Positions 44,405-57,101 of a stretch of DNA of 64,000 bases are shown here, in pieces. Positions within the stretch are counted from its first letter, which is position 1, and every line of letters starts with the position of its first letter. Origin of the DNA: Hydractinia symbiolongicarpus (Eukaryota; Cnidaria; Hydrozoa; Anthoathecata; Hydractiniidae); assembly GCF_029227915.1 (NCBI RefSeq), contig NC_079878.1, forward strand, positions 15,872,001 through 15,936,000, read 5' to 3'. Under the pieces are notes generated by a model that saw only the letters and a list, made by a program, of their open reading frames with translations, did not search any database and had not been told where the DNA came from. Position numbers and translations under genes: made by a program.

Positions 44405-45100
44405 TCTCTATAATAGTACGCTAGGTGTGTCTGTCTGTGTGTCTGTGACATGCAAAGTGGATGTCTTCATTTTCCCTTGATGTTGCCGAAAAATGCATGT
44501 CTAATATGTTAAATTTTCTGACGTTACGACGCGACGAAAATAACACTACTTTAACGTCAATATCCTATATTAAATTAATGAAGCCAACACAGTGCACCTA
44601 AAACTTTGAGGCCAAATAACTTGGAAACGAGGTGGTGACGTCAATGATTTTTCACCGCGTGGGTAACTAGGGACCAACTAGGACCAATTTGGGTAATTTT
44701 TTCAAACCTGGGTCCCCGAATCCGTTTCGGAATAGACGGGTTGATGACGTCATCGAAAAACCTTCAAATCCTAATATCTCTGCAACCGTTTGTCAAAAAT
44801 ACGCGATCCTATACATTTTCTTGATAAGCGTTTCAAGACCTATACAATGAAGGCAGCAGGTATACAAATTTCTAAAAAAAAATTTGGGGGGTTTGACTGG
44901 CCATTGCTGACATCAGCAAAATGTTAAAACCCTTATGTCTCATTAACTGCTTATCAAAAAGATATGATCATATACATTTTCTTGGTCAGCGTTTTAACAT
45001 CTGCATAGTACAGGCAACGAATAAACTAAATTTCGAATAAACTAAATGTATACATGGTTCAATATGTAGGTTATGGCCTATCTACAGGGAAATATGCTTG
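44405..45100 (+). mobile_element. Helitron copy 6, 3'-truncated
   Basis: Starts TCTCTATAATAGTACG after the CTAG at 44404 and runs through the common interior (palindrome at 44742-44754) until about 45040. There it loses similarity, with a small duplication of ATAAACTAAAT. It has no hairpin-CTAG end before the next 5' end at 45101. Confidence 0.7.
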
Positions 45101-46229
45101 TCTATATAATAATACGCTAAGTGTGTCCGTGTGTCTGTGACAGGCAAAGTTGATATCGTCATTTTCCTTTGATGTTGCCGAAAAAAATCTTTGATGTTGC
45201 CGAAAAAAAATATATGTCTTCTTTGTCGTGAAAAGCCGCGAGTTTTGTGTGGTTTGTTAAATGAAGTTCTAGTACAAAGTAACGGAAATTGTGTTTGCAA
45301 AAAAGATGGCTGTCCTTTTTAAGCATTTGTCTTCCCTTCCTTCAAAATAAATCTTTACAAAAGCATTTAAAAAGGGGCATGGTATATAAATGAAGTATAG
45401 AAAGGTTTCTGTAAGGTTTGTTTATGTTTTTTGAAGTTTTGATGATATTATTGATGCGAGACATGTTTGTTAGCTAGCATCAACCACACCAACAACAACT
45501 AGCTAGGTAGCTAGGAATTTATAAATATGTAGCCATGTTCTTTATACCTAGCTAAGTCTCCAGTTTATATTTAAGTGACCAGCTATTAGCTGCTGTAGCT
45601 ACCTTATGTTAGCTTCAGTTTTATGTTGCTTTTTACATGTAAGCTAATCTTAGTGGTCTTTGCTAAGAATGTGACTGTAACTTATTTTAATTGACATTTT
45701 AAGCTTAAATTAACAAGCCACAACAACTTTTAAAAAAGTATTACATAATATTTAAGAAGAGTTTAAGGACTGTTTTTAAGCAAATAATGTATTTTTCACA
45801 ATTTGTGTATGCAAATAATGTATTTTTCACATTTTGTGTAGTTAACTAAACTTATATACATCGGTTACATGCAATATGACGAAACGATTTTTATTTAACA
45901 TGTAGTAATTCTGGTACCTTAAGTGTAGTGATTTTTGTTGTTCTACATGTTCTGACTAAAATGTTTTTGTTTATGGCATTTTGTCTCAATTAAGAAAAGT
46001 TTCAATTTTTTTGAGGGAGTACAACACCGAAAAAACTTGTGTTTTTTTATATTTTGTATAAATTCTTACCGGGCAGGACTCTGTACAACATACCGAAATG
46101 ACTGATCCCTCTCTATTTATAAATTTGATGCGTTCCAAATCACAGTTTTTTGAAATTTGGGGTAATATTTAATGAGTATATACAAGATGCAAATACTGAT
46201 TTTTGTTGAATCAGAAGTATTTCCTACAA

Positions 46230-47513
46230 CAGTCTTGGTCATGAATGGCGTGCGATCGCACGCGCACGCTTCCACACACGCAATGTGAAATTCAGGCGTG
46301 CTCTTTATCACACGCCTTGTTCTACTTCGTACACATGCCAATCAGAACTGAGCTATTTTAGAGTAATCCCTTACCCAAACTTACCCAATACATAATTTTT
46401 CTTCCACATTAAAATGTATCTCTAAAATGTATTTCTATTAAATACCCACCTTCATTAAAATTGCTGACGTGAGATACATTTCAAATGTTTTGCGGCGGTA
46501 TTGCGTCGACAATATTTTTTTTGTTTTTCAGCTGGCAAAAAAGTTCGTCATTAACCTCGTATTGATCTCCAAGACGATGACAAATGGAAATGAAGTACAA
46601 GTCCTATTGACCTACCTTCCCGATGGTGTATACTTCTTAAGTTAATAGTTCTGTCCCAACTAGCTCTCTATGTTTTAAGATAAACTGATTACGAAGTAAG
46701 TTGTACACGTGCTATTTACGAACTGAAGGTCAGGGCATCATTAAGTTGTATATCCCAGAAGTCGCCGGTGACATGCTTCAAAAATGCTTGTCACAGGCAC
46801 AGTTCAATGCAAAGCAAAACTGTACAGGAGACTCAATTGTTAGAGTCTTCGCAGAACATCTCTCCTCACAAAACCGATGGCAGGGCTGACTTATTGCCTG
46901 CTGTGTCGTGTGGGAGGCAGAACTTCTGGACTTCTTTTTAATACGATATACAATTTTGTCGATTATTATTACTAAACATATTTCATTTCCCCTTTTAAAA
47001 AGATTTTTAAAACTTTATTGAACATGTTTTTTCTTTGGTATTACATCACGAGAACATTCGTCCGAAAGCTGTATTAAGGTACAGGACACCTAAACTCTCC
47101 CATGTTCTAGTTATATTTAACTTGCATGGGTGCGCACTCTTCTTGCAGTACTCTCTGTGACGATAAAGGTCGGACTGACTTGTGGCATGGTTACAAATGG
47201 TCTTCCGTCTTTCGTTCGAGTCTCAGTGTAATGCACCAGACAAGCATAAGATTGTCAGCATAATGGAAAGGGGCCGACTTGAATGTTCTCTATACCTTAA
47301 GTTTTTCAAAATAACACCATTTAAATTTCAAAACAAAATTACGCAATTTTTTTGCCAACTACTATGCTTCAAAAACTCCGCGCCGCCGCTCTCCTGAATG
47401 TAATAATTGCACGCCAAAATCATAAGCTAGGCGTGCGATACTGATCGCACGCCTGTATTAGCGTAGGCGTACGTACTACCGCACGCGGGTGCAAATATTC
47501 ATGACCAAGACTG
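46230..47513. mobile_element. 1.28 kb DNA element with CAGTCTTGGTCATGAAT ends
   Basis: Inverted termini CAGTCTTGGTCATGAAT (46230-46246) and its reverse complement ending at 47513, flanked by CTACAA on both sides (46224-46229, 47514-47519), a 6 bp target duplication. Subterminal GCGTGCGATC/GATCGCACGC palindromic words are present at both ends. No transposase is recognised, so it is non-autonomous. A truncated sister lies at 7670-8166. Confidence 0.8.
46701..46889 (+). CDS. small frame shared by both CAGTCTTGG copies
   Basis: About 60 codons, YLRTEGQGIIKLYIPEVAGD, then MLQKCLSQAQFNAKQ and a stop. The same coding-like stretch occurs at about 7739-7880 with a few substitutions. It may be a captured exon piece or a residue of the autonomous element's gene. 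No family recognised. Confidence 0.3.
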   Translation: MYTCYLRTEGQGIIKLYIPEVAGDMLQKCLSQAQFNAKQNCTGDSIVRVFAEHLSSQNRWQG

Positions 47514-50500
47514 CTACAACCATTCTTTTTTTACACTTTTGTGGAGAAAAAGTGTATGCAATATCATCAGAATAACTGATTTTGTTGCAAACTGTTTTTC
47601 TTTTTCACATTTTGGATTGAAATATTGTTATAAAGGGCATATATTAATAGACATATATATACCAAAATAATTAAATTCTGCAAACTTTGATTTTGTCGTT
47701 CACCTCTCATCTTTTATATTTTGATTAAACTTTTGAGGAAAACCATAGGAATTATTTAGAATTTGTATTTTGTGTTGCAAATTTAGTGCAAAAATTTAAC
47801 TGTTGTGAGGGAGGACCATATGCAATTATATATACTAAAAATAATAATTTGATATTCTACAAGTTGTATTTTTGTATGCACTTAAATGACTGCTTTTTCT
47901 GAGTTGAATTTGATGGGTTTCATATCAATTTTGTGGAAGATTTTATGGCTGAAGACAATATAGAACATGCCAATTGAACTGATTTTTGTTCATATTTTGA
48001 TTTGCTCCTCATAAACCTTTGTGTTCTACATTTATTGTAAACTTTTGTGAGGAAGGACCATATATGTATACAATGTTTTCAAAATAATGATTTTTATTGA
48101 TTTGAAATTTACTCCTTGCTCATTGCTTTTTTGACATTTCAGGTTAAAATGTTTGGTAAAGTCAGTACGGATCATTAGACAAAAAATTGTTTTGTTAACC
48201 GGTTAATTTTTACATTTTGTGCATATTTTTGCGGGAGAGGATGGTATGCAACCGAATAAATGATTTTTCAAAGTTTAACTTTTTGTTTTTAGGTGTTTTG
48301 TGTTTGTTTAAGTTTGGCTTTTTGATATTGTTCAGGTTGTATTGTTGTATAAGCATTTAGGGAAAAGACAATGTTTAAAATGCGTAAAGAACTTATTTCA
48401 TAGATCTGTGCTTACTGTTGCAAGCCTTTCTTTTCGACACTTCAGATTAAAATATTGAAGGTTTTCAACATAATCACATAATAAGATGTATACATATTTG
48501 AGATATGTGTTATTTCTGACATTATTATTATTGTTGTCGTAACTGTCTGGGTTGTGACTGTCAATGTTGTAACTTTCTACTAACTAGATTTTACACCTTG
48601 CACGCCGTTGTTTTTCATATTTTGTCTGAAGTTTTGTTGGGAGGATTTCATGCGATTTGACATTTGATATTTTGTGTTAGATTTTAAGAACTTTTTTGTT
48701 AAATTATGACTTATATACTTTCTTTTTATGCATTTTCAGATTATTTTTTTAGTAAAAGGCATATTCAATATACTGAAATATTTGCTGATGTCATCAAAAT
48801 TCAAATGACAGAACTTTTCAATTGTTTTTCTGCCTAAGTGGATTTTTCCACGGGCCTAATCGACTAGTCTATATAATAATACGACAGTTCCGTGTGTCTG
48901 TGACAGGCAAAGTTGATATCGTTATTTTCCTTTGATGTTGCCGTAAAAATCTTTGATGTTACCGAAAAAAATATGTCTATTTTGTTAGCGGGTGTACTTT
49001 GTTTACGTCACGTCATGAAAACGACTCAATTTGATTTGCTGAAATAAATTTAACGGCTAACTTTCCAAAAATGGTGTCCCTCGACACCGAAAAAAACACA
49101 AAAGAAAGGTCCCTTCGTCTTGAAAAAAGTGCAAAAAGTGATTCATAAAAAGAAAACTCTAAGTAAAGAAGTAGAAGTAGCAAAATAAAGTTGAAAGCCA
49201 CAAGAAGTTACTTCGGAAGTAAAAAGTGAAGCTAGGGAGTAGTAAAGTAGAGTTAGAAGTAGAAAATGCATGCTAGAGTTTCAAGTGGATTGGAATTCAG
49301 AAAAAGTAAGAACTTTAGACGTTCCGTTTTTATGTCGTTGAAGCTGCGTGTTACTTTTTTATGTAGTACACTTTAAATTGTCAAGCAAAATCGCATTCTC
49401 AAAAAAAATCCATTAAAGCTGCAAATTCTTAAAGTTTTTACCGCGTTTTTTTTTCAATTTTTTTGCATAATTAATGTGTCCCCTGGTGCGTAACTAATGT
49501 ATTTGTACAAAAATTCAAAATGCTAGATAAAGCTGTTAGCTGGCTAACAAACTAATTTGCTGGACAAACAGAAAACTTTGGTTTGTTTTACATTACTCTT
49601 TATAATGTCTTTTACTAAGCATGAATAGCTAGCTATAGACCCAGTTAAGTCTCCCCAGTTTAAGTATATTTAACTGGGTGTCTTAGCTACTGTTATCTGA
49701 TAGCTAATGTTAGCTTTAAGGCTCCCATCCCAAGCTTAGCTAGCTCTAACCTATCTCTTCTTTTTTGAACACGAATTTTGATGAAACAAGCTAGCTACAA
49801 AATATTTCTTGAACTTTTAAGATGGTGTGACTCATTGTTATGCCCATAGAGTATAATTTTTTCACATTACCTGTGAACTTTATAAAGGGGACCGTAATAT
49901 GACAAGTGGAACGAATTTTATAGAATTTAAAGTGTATGTGTTAAGTTATTCTTATTGTTTTGTTTCTGACATCCCGTTAAACTTTTGTCAGCCTACATGT
50001 AATATGCCAGGTTTTTTTACAGGGTTTTTTTACATTTGATTGGAAATTTACGTTGGTTTATGACTTTGGGTTAAAAAAAATTATGAGAGGATGGTATGAT
50101 TAAGTCAGTTTATATTGTTTGTGTTGCAAAATGCTGTTTTTTAAAATTTTGTGTAAATTTTTGTGGAAATAAACCACATGCAATATATACTGAAAGAACA
50201 AAATTTTTGTAGAATCGGATTTCACTGTAAGCTGTTGTATAAGCTGATGTATTTATATTTCGTAATATAAACTATTATTGGGGAGAACTAACTGTATGTG
50301 ATGTCATATTTGGTGGAAGAAAATTCCAGGTTTTACGGTTTTGTTTTTCTTGAGAATTTTACAAATTTTGTAGGGATATATAAATGTTTGGTGATGATAA
50401 AAATATACTTAATGTTCTGACTGAAACTGTTTTTGTTTCTTATATTTTGTAATCTAACGGGCGAGGACTGTATACACTGAAATAACTAATTTTTCTAAAT

Positions 50501-50630
50501 TTTGATGTGTTTTATCACCTTTTTGTGGAAGGTTAATGGGTATTGGCAATATACGATATGCTGAATGAAATTATTTTTGTTGATTTAGATGTGTTTCTCA
50601 AAAACCAATCTGTTTTACATTTTGTGTAAA

Positions 50631-51388
<758 letters not shown>

Positions 51389-51477
51389 TTTGGTGCCTTG
51401 TGTGAGGATTAAGAAGAAGAGGGTGTCAACAGAACAGAAGATTACTAAGTGATGGCTGGATTGGTTTGATGTAGAAT

Positions 51478-51801
51478 GGCTGCTGTTCCACAGGAATTCG
51501 TAACATTTGAAGATGCTGTGCAAATTGGGGATGTAGAAGAAAAAATGGTATCAGAAGTATTTGGAATGCTGTCTGTTTTGGAGGAAAAAGACCTTGGGTC
51601 AGTTATGATAAGACTGGGATTGGATAGAAGAAAACAAGGTAAAACATTTTATTTACGAACTATCCTCAGATTCCTAAACTCGGAAACGGTAGAAAATTTG
51701 AATGACCACGGAATGAGCCTGTTTGAAGATTTGCATGAGTCTATCAGCCGTATTCTAAAACCAGTCAGACTAAGTAGGGAAACCTTCTCAAGTGGCCACA
51801 T
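51478..51801 (+). pseudogene. gypsy Gag N-terminal part
   Basis: ATG 51478 (MAAVPQEFVTFEDAVQIGDV). About 108 codons of helical, acidic sequence (VEEKMVSEVFGMLSVLEEKD) with LGSVMIRLGLDRRKQGKTFY. It is cut off by the SINE at 51803. No motif identifies it alone; position after the LTR and the zinc knuckle downstream make it the start of Gag. Confidence 0.55.
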
Positions 51802-51802
51802 G

Positions 51803-52150
51803 GATAGATAGATAGATGTGCATATTTTACATGGCTAGCCTCACTAATATCGAGGGATATACCCTGTCTATTATTTCCAGGAGGGGCCATGGCGTAGATG
51901 GAGAGTCCTAGAGTATTTAATGCTCATTTTGAGCTACGCAGACCCAATTAGAGCCCGCGCTCTACTAGACAACTCCCGGCAACATCCAACGGCCCACACA
52001 GTGTGCCATCTTCCCAATTTCCCTCACATGGCTTGGGTTAACCCGGGGCTATGGTAACATTCACTCGCCCATGTTGAATCGCCGTCAAGAGGAATCGAAC
52101 CCCGGTCTCCCGCACAGAGTACGAGAGCTATAACCACTAATCTACGGACA
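51803..52150 (-). repeat. full-length tRNA-derived SINE
   Basis: Minus-strand SINE of about 345 bp. The tRNA-like head is near 52080-52150 (TAGATTAGTGG box A-like word and GGTTCGATTCC box B). A roughly 260 bp body follows and then a short TATC tail (51803-51818). It is the reference copy for the pieces at 14332-14482 and 6299-6432. A short ACA-type repeat flanks it. It interrupts Gag. Confidence 0.85.
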
Positions 52151-52725
52151 CAACTAAAGGTGTGCCACAGGATCCCTTTCGTACCTTTACTCTCAAAAGC
52201 TCGACTCCTAGTCATGGTGCCACCCTGGAGAAATCGTTGTATAATCCACACAATCCTTTTTCACCCCCAAGGAACATTTATCCATGTGATACCTTGATTC
52301 AACCTGATGATGTTTTCAAACCAATAGAGCACCCATCTAAAACTTTTGTCACATCATGGAACCAGCCCCAACTTTTGTCAAATTCGAAAATCAAAGAACT
52401 CAAAATCAATGGATCAATTGACAGTCTAGGTCAAAAGGACCAACTAACCTACCAAAGTTTGGCTTTCCAAATAAAAAATGGGTTAGACCAAGGATATAGT
52501 GAAAGGGATATCTTGGCAGCCGTGATAAAATCGATCAACCCAAATAACCTATTGAGATCCTACCTAGAGTCGAGGTCCGGGTTGGGAATAATTCTCAAAG
52601 GCTCTCGCTCTGCACGATGTGAGGAATGCATGCAGCGTAATTCGCACGGCCCCTGTCATCATTGTTTTTGTTGTGGGTCCTTGGACCACCGCCAATCTGA
52701 GTGTGATCTTTTTCAAAAAAACTGA
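52151..52725 (+). pseudogene. gypsy Gag C-terminal part with CCHC knuckle
   Basis: Continues Gag after the SINE: SKIKELKINGSIDSLGQKDQ, ERDILAAVIKSINPNNLLRS, then CEECMQRNSHGPCHHCFCCG. The knuckle CFCCGSLDHRQSEC fits C-x2-C-x4-H-x4-C, the nucleocapsid RNA-binding motif. An extra CEEC...CHHC cluster precedes it. Ends at a TGA, and the MYND finger follows in another frame. Confidence 0.75.
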
Positions 52726-52748
52726 CAAGAGCTCCCGAGAGGCAAGGA

Positions 52749-52932
52749 GTGCTTCAAAAAAAGCCCTCTCCTGTAAATAGAAAATGTTGGATATGTAATG
52801 TACATAGTTTAAAATTGTATCGTTGTTCGAAATGCAAATCTAATGTTTTTTATTGTTCGCGAAAATGCCAAAAGAAGGATACTTCTCATAAAAACATTTG
52901 TTCCGCAGTCAAGGATTTAACTAATTTGGAGC
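52749..52932 (+). CDS. MYND-type zinc finger encoded in the gypsy element
   Basis: RKCWICNVHSLKLYRCSKCK, then VFYCSRKCQKKDTSHKNIC matches the MYND signature (C-x2-C...C-x2-C...YCS-x2-C-x5-6-H-x3-C). MYND fingers mediate protein contacts. It lies between the Gag knuckle and the protease in a different frame, so it may be a Gag-Pol domain after a shift. All metal ligands are present. Confidence 0.7.
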
Positions 52933-53832
52933 GTGACAAAAAGTTTAAACTTTACTGTTGCTGATAACCAGACATTGCCGTCAAAGTTTAATTCGAGATT
53001 AATAAAGCTTATTGGACGAAAACCGATCATAAACTGCCGGTTAAATGACCGGACATGCGAAGCATTGTGGGACACCGGGTCTATGATTAGTTTGGTTGAC
53101 CGCATCTGGCTTTCCACGCATGCCCCTGGCATAGCGCCAACACCGATTTCTAAATTCGCCGATGTGGAACAAAAAAACTTATCGCTCAAAGTCGCGAACA
53201 ACACTGAAGTTGCTATTTGTGGGGTCGCGCCCTTGTCGTTTCGCGTTTCAGACGCTATTGTATTTACTGTACCATTTCTCCTGACCCCGGGACCAATCGA
53301 ACAACCCATAATCGGATTTAACATAATTGAACATATCGTTTTAAATTTTCCAGAGTTAGATGTATCATCTCTACTGACAGATGTTCTACCGAGCTTGAAT
53401 GAGTGCAATGTACAGTCAATGATTAAGATTATCCAGGACAACAGGGATTCAGAAGACTTTTTGGAAAACGTCAAAGTTAGGAATCGCACGGTAATTCCTG
53501 CTAAGCATCGGATTGCAGTGTCATGCAAAACTCGTCTTATGGTGGATGAAAAGGAAAGAAGTGTCTTGTTAGAGCCCATGGAAAACGGTGACTTTGACGA
53601 AGAAATAAAGATTCGAGAAACATTGTTGAGACTAAAACGCGAAAAATCGCCAATTGTGTCAATCTACATCGAAAACCCAACTAGTCGAGACATCATTCTT
53701 CGAAAAGGCACCGTTATTGGTACCATAAAGTCCTTTTCGGCAGCTATACCACTACAACCCGATCAAAAGACCCCTGGGACGACGACTAAAATCAAAACCC
53801 ATTCTGTATTAACTAAGACTTCCGATAATTAG
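52933..53832 (+). pseudogene. gypsy aspartic protease region
   Basis: INCRLNDRTCEALWDTGSMI holds the DTG catalytic motif. IIGFNIIEHIVLNFP is the ILG-type strand expected later in retropepsins. The C-terminal half (NRTVIPAKHRIAVSCKTRL, then RDIILRKGTVIGTI) is the linker usual before RT. The same frame carries on into RT through one TAG at 53830-53832. Cuts the polyprotein. Confidence 0.8.
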
Positions 53833-53841
53833 CTCCCAGCC

Positions 53842-54740
53842 GTGAATCTATCGCATCTGCCGCAGGCCCAAAAGGATCGCGTAGAAGCAATGTTACGTGA
53901 AGTAAAAACAGTATTTTCGAGATCGGAAAGCGATATTGGGAGAATCGATGATTTTAAATTGAACATAAGACTGAAGGATGAGACCCCAGTAAGTAAACCA
54001 TATCGATCGATACCTCGAAACCTTTACTCAGAAGTAAAGGACTATGTGGATAATCTCTTGCTGAATGGCTGGATTAAGAAATCATATTCTTATATATCAT
54101 ATTCTTAAATCGTATTCCCTATAGTGTGCGTGCGAAAAAAAGACGGAAGTTTGCGCCTCTGCATTGATTATCGCGATCTAAGCAGAAAAACTATTCCTGA
54201 TAAGCAACCCATTCCCCGCGTACAGGATATCTTGGACGGTTTGTGCGGGAAATCGTGGTTTCAAACACTGGACATGGCGAAAGCCTACCACCAAGGATTC
54301 ATCGACGAATCTTCGCGCCACTTGACCGCTTTTGCGACCCCTTGGGCATTATATGAATATGGTTGAGAATGCCTTTTGGCTTAACAAATGCGCCGCCTGT
54401 ATTTCAGAGATATATGAACGAATGTTTATCTGGACTCCGTGACCTAATTTGTTCAGTTTATTTAGATGACATCTTGTGCTATGAAAAAACATTTGAAGAA
54501 CACTTGAAAAATGTCAAGACCGTATTGTTACGACTGCAAGAAAAAGGTATCAAGATTAAAGCTTCAAAGTGTAATTTCTTTCAGCGTAAAGTGAAATATC
54601 TTGGGCGCATTATCAGTGAGGAGGGATATCACGCAGACCCTGAGATGGTAAGAGATATAGATCATTTCAGAAAACTATCAGTGAGCTTAGAAGTCTGTTA
54701 GGCTTTTTAGGCTACTACAGGACATTTGTACGAGATTTTT
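53842..54740 (+). pseudogene. gypsy reverse transcriptase
   Basis: FKLNIRLKDETPVSKPYRSI, VRKKDGSLRLCIDYRDLSRK, WFQTLDMAKAYHQ (catalytic D), [19 protein letters not shown] and [15 protein letters not shown] (YxDD). [15 protein letters not shown] follows and then, out of frame, [12 protein letters not shown]. Breaks: a short duplicated segment with a stop near 54108, a frameshift at about 54360, another at about 54690. All catalytic aspartates remain. Copies element RNA into DNA. Confidence 0.85.
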
Positions 54741-55276
54741 CCAAGTTAATAAAGCCGATTTATGATCTATTGAAAGGACATGGACACACAAAGAATTCGA
54801 AGTTAAAAATCAATTGGTTAGAATCACATAAAAAAATCTTGGATGAGATCATTCAAAAATTGCAGTCACCTGAAGTAATAGCCTTTCCAGATTATAATAA
54901 ACCCTTCATTGTACATTGTGATGCTTCGCAAAAAGGACTGGGAGCTGTATTATACCAAAATCAAGGAGGCAAACTAAAGGTCATCAGTTACGCCTCTCGA
55001 ACGCTAACGAACGCAGAACAAAACTATCATCTTCATAGCGGTAAACTCGAGTTTCTAGCCTTGAAGTGGTCCATAACCGAAAGATTCGCTGACTACTTGG
55101 GATATGGCCAACCCTTTGAAATATTCACAGATAACACCCCCCTAACATACATCATGACCACTGCAAAATTAAATGCAACAGGTTTGAGATGGGTGGCAGA
55201 TCTTTCAAATTATCAATTTACAATAAGGTATAGACCAGGCAAATTACAACAAGACTGTGACTACCTTTCATCATAA
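54741..55276 (+). pseudogene. gypsy RNase H
   Basis: FIVHCDASQKGLGAVLYQNQ (first D), KLEFLALKWSITERFADYLG (E) and FEIFTDNTPLTYI (second D), then RYRPGKLQQDCDYLS. This is the expected connection and RNase H domain after RT. It ends at TAA 55274-55276, and integrase continues in an overlapping frame, so one frameshift lies near 55260. Confidence 0.8.
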
Positions 55277-57101
55277 ATTACTGGAGATGGGAGAACAGGC
55301 TCTGGTGGAGATCAATTATCTTGGTATACAATCCTCGGTAATCGATGAAAAGGACTTGATTGCTGAACAACGACTGGATCCTGTAATTCGACCTGTTTTT
55401 GAAGCAGTGCTGTCTGGCGTAAAACCGTCTAGAAATCAAAAGCATCATCATAAAACAAAGATACTGCTGAGGCATTTCGATAAATTGGACATCAAAAACA
55501 ACATCCTTATTCGAAATAGCAATAAATACGGAAATCAAATTGTCTTACCGAAAAAGTTTCATGCCACCGTGTATGAAGAGCTTCACGGAAAAATGGCGCA
55601 TCTTGGAGTGGAAAAAGTGGTTGAATTAGCTCGTCAACGCTTTTACTGGCCCAGACTGGAACGTGACATCACATTCTTCATTCGGAATCGTTGTCGTTGC
55701 CTAAAAGACAAAAAACAAAACCGAGAGGACAAAGCACCTTTAGTTCCTATCCAGTCGACAAGACCGTTTGAGATTGTATCGCTAGACTATCTACACTTGG
55801 ACAAATGCAAAGGAGGTTTTGAATATGTTATGGTAGTGTGTGATCACTTTACACGCTATACTCAGGCATATGCTACAAAAAACAAGTCTGGACGCAGTGC
55901 TGCAGAAAAAATCTTTAATGACCTGGTAATGAAGCATGGATTTCCAACAAGACTTCATCACGACAGAGGAAAAGAATTTAACAACACGCTATTTAAGAGA
56001 TTAAACGAGCTGTCTGGGATCAAGTCATCAAAAACAACCCCATATCATCCTATGGGTGATGGAATGGTGGAAAGGATGAATAGGACATTCATAAACATGC
56101 TAAAGACTCTACCATCAAAGTTCAAAAACAATTGGAAGCAAGAACTACCAAAATTAGCCTTTGCCTATAATAGCACCATATCAAAGTCTACTGGGTACTC
56201 ACCGTTCTATTTAATGTTCGGACGTCATTGAAGACTACCAATTGATTCAATGTTCGGCTTAGATAACATCCAGAAAGGTAAAACTCATGCAGCTTTCGTG
56301 CAAGAGTGGAAAGAATCCCTGGCTGCAGCAACAAAAATTGCTTCAAAGAGTGCTATGGACGGAAAACATCAATACGACAAGAAAGTTCGAGGTTTGGAGT
56401 TGAAAGAAGAAGACAGAGTCCTGGTGCGAAATCTAAGTGAGCGAGGCGGCACTGGTAAACTTCGTTCGCATTGGGAAGCAGATGTACATGTGGTTCTACG
56501 AAAAGTAGAGGACCTACCTGTGTACGTGATCAGGAGAGAAAGTGGTAAGGGAGAGCCCAGATCCTTGCATCGTAACCTAATGTTAAAATGTGATTTCCTA
56601 CCATTAGAGTTATCAGAGAAACTGAGTAGAACACCAAAGACTGCTGATCCAGAGCTCGATGAAGAAATTGACTTTCATATGAGAGCTGAAGACCGTCAAG
56701 AAATTGCCAACTTAGACAACACTGCTCTTGTTGAAGGGGAGAGTAGTGCAGATGACACAAATTGTGCAGATAATGCTGATGTTGAAATTCCTGTTGAAGA
56801 TGTTGCTGATGTGGATGTTCCTGTTGAAGAGGATGATGACTCAATTGACAGGATTGCTGCTGTTCCTGCTTTAAGTATTGCAGATGATGTTGATGATGTA
56901 TATCCTGAGGTCCCTGAGACTTCTGACCTCCCCAAGGATCCAGATGCAGACAATGATGCAGCAGATGAAACTATCCCATATCAGGTTGATGAAGTTTGGA
57001 TGAGTGGAGAAAAGTCTACAAAAACTGAGGACACAACAGCACAACACAAACAAAATGAAATCCGAAGGTCAGGTCGAAATCGAAGACCTCCTCGACGATA
57101 G
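55257..57101 (+). pseudogene. gypsy integrase with long acidic C-terminus
   Basis: Zinc-binding HGKMAHLGVEK...CRCLKDKKQ, core residues in SLDYLHLD, LHHDRGKEFN and DGMVERMNRTFIN, then STGYSPFYLMFGRH. An in-frame TGA (56229-56231) stands where arginine would fit. The frame continues with VLVRNLSERGGTGKL and DLPVYVIRRES (GPY/F-like region). A very acidic tail follows (EIPVEDVADVDVPVEEDDDS), then RRSGRNRRPPRR. Inserts element DNA. The acid tail with a basic end is unusual. Confidence 0.85.

Larger units (their letters stand above)
45101..48867 (+). mobile_element. long Helitron copy 7
   Basis: TCTATATAATAATACGC at 45101 to CTAG at 48864-48867. About 3.8 kb. The interior is AT-rich and dominated by a degenerate tandem array (about 45950-46210 and 47570-48790). 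Each unit carries words like TTTTGTGTAAATTTTTGTGG, GGACCATATGCAA and ATGATTTTTGTT. A 1.28 kb TIR element (46230-47513) lies inside. No replication/helicase gene is seen. Confidence 0.7.

Noticed and set aside
52080-52150. tRNA gene
   Set aside because: Has box A-like and box B words but no foldable acceptor stem, and it continues into a SINE body with a TATC tail; it is a SINE head.
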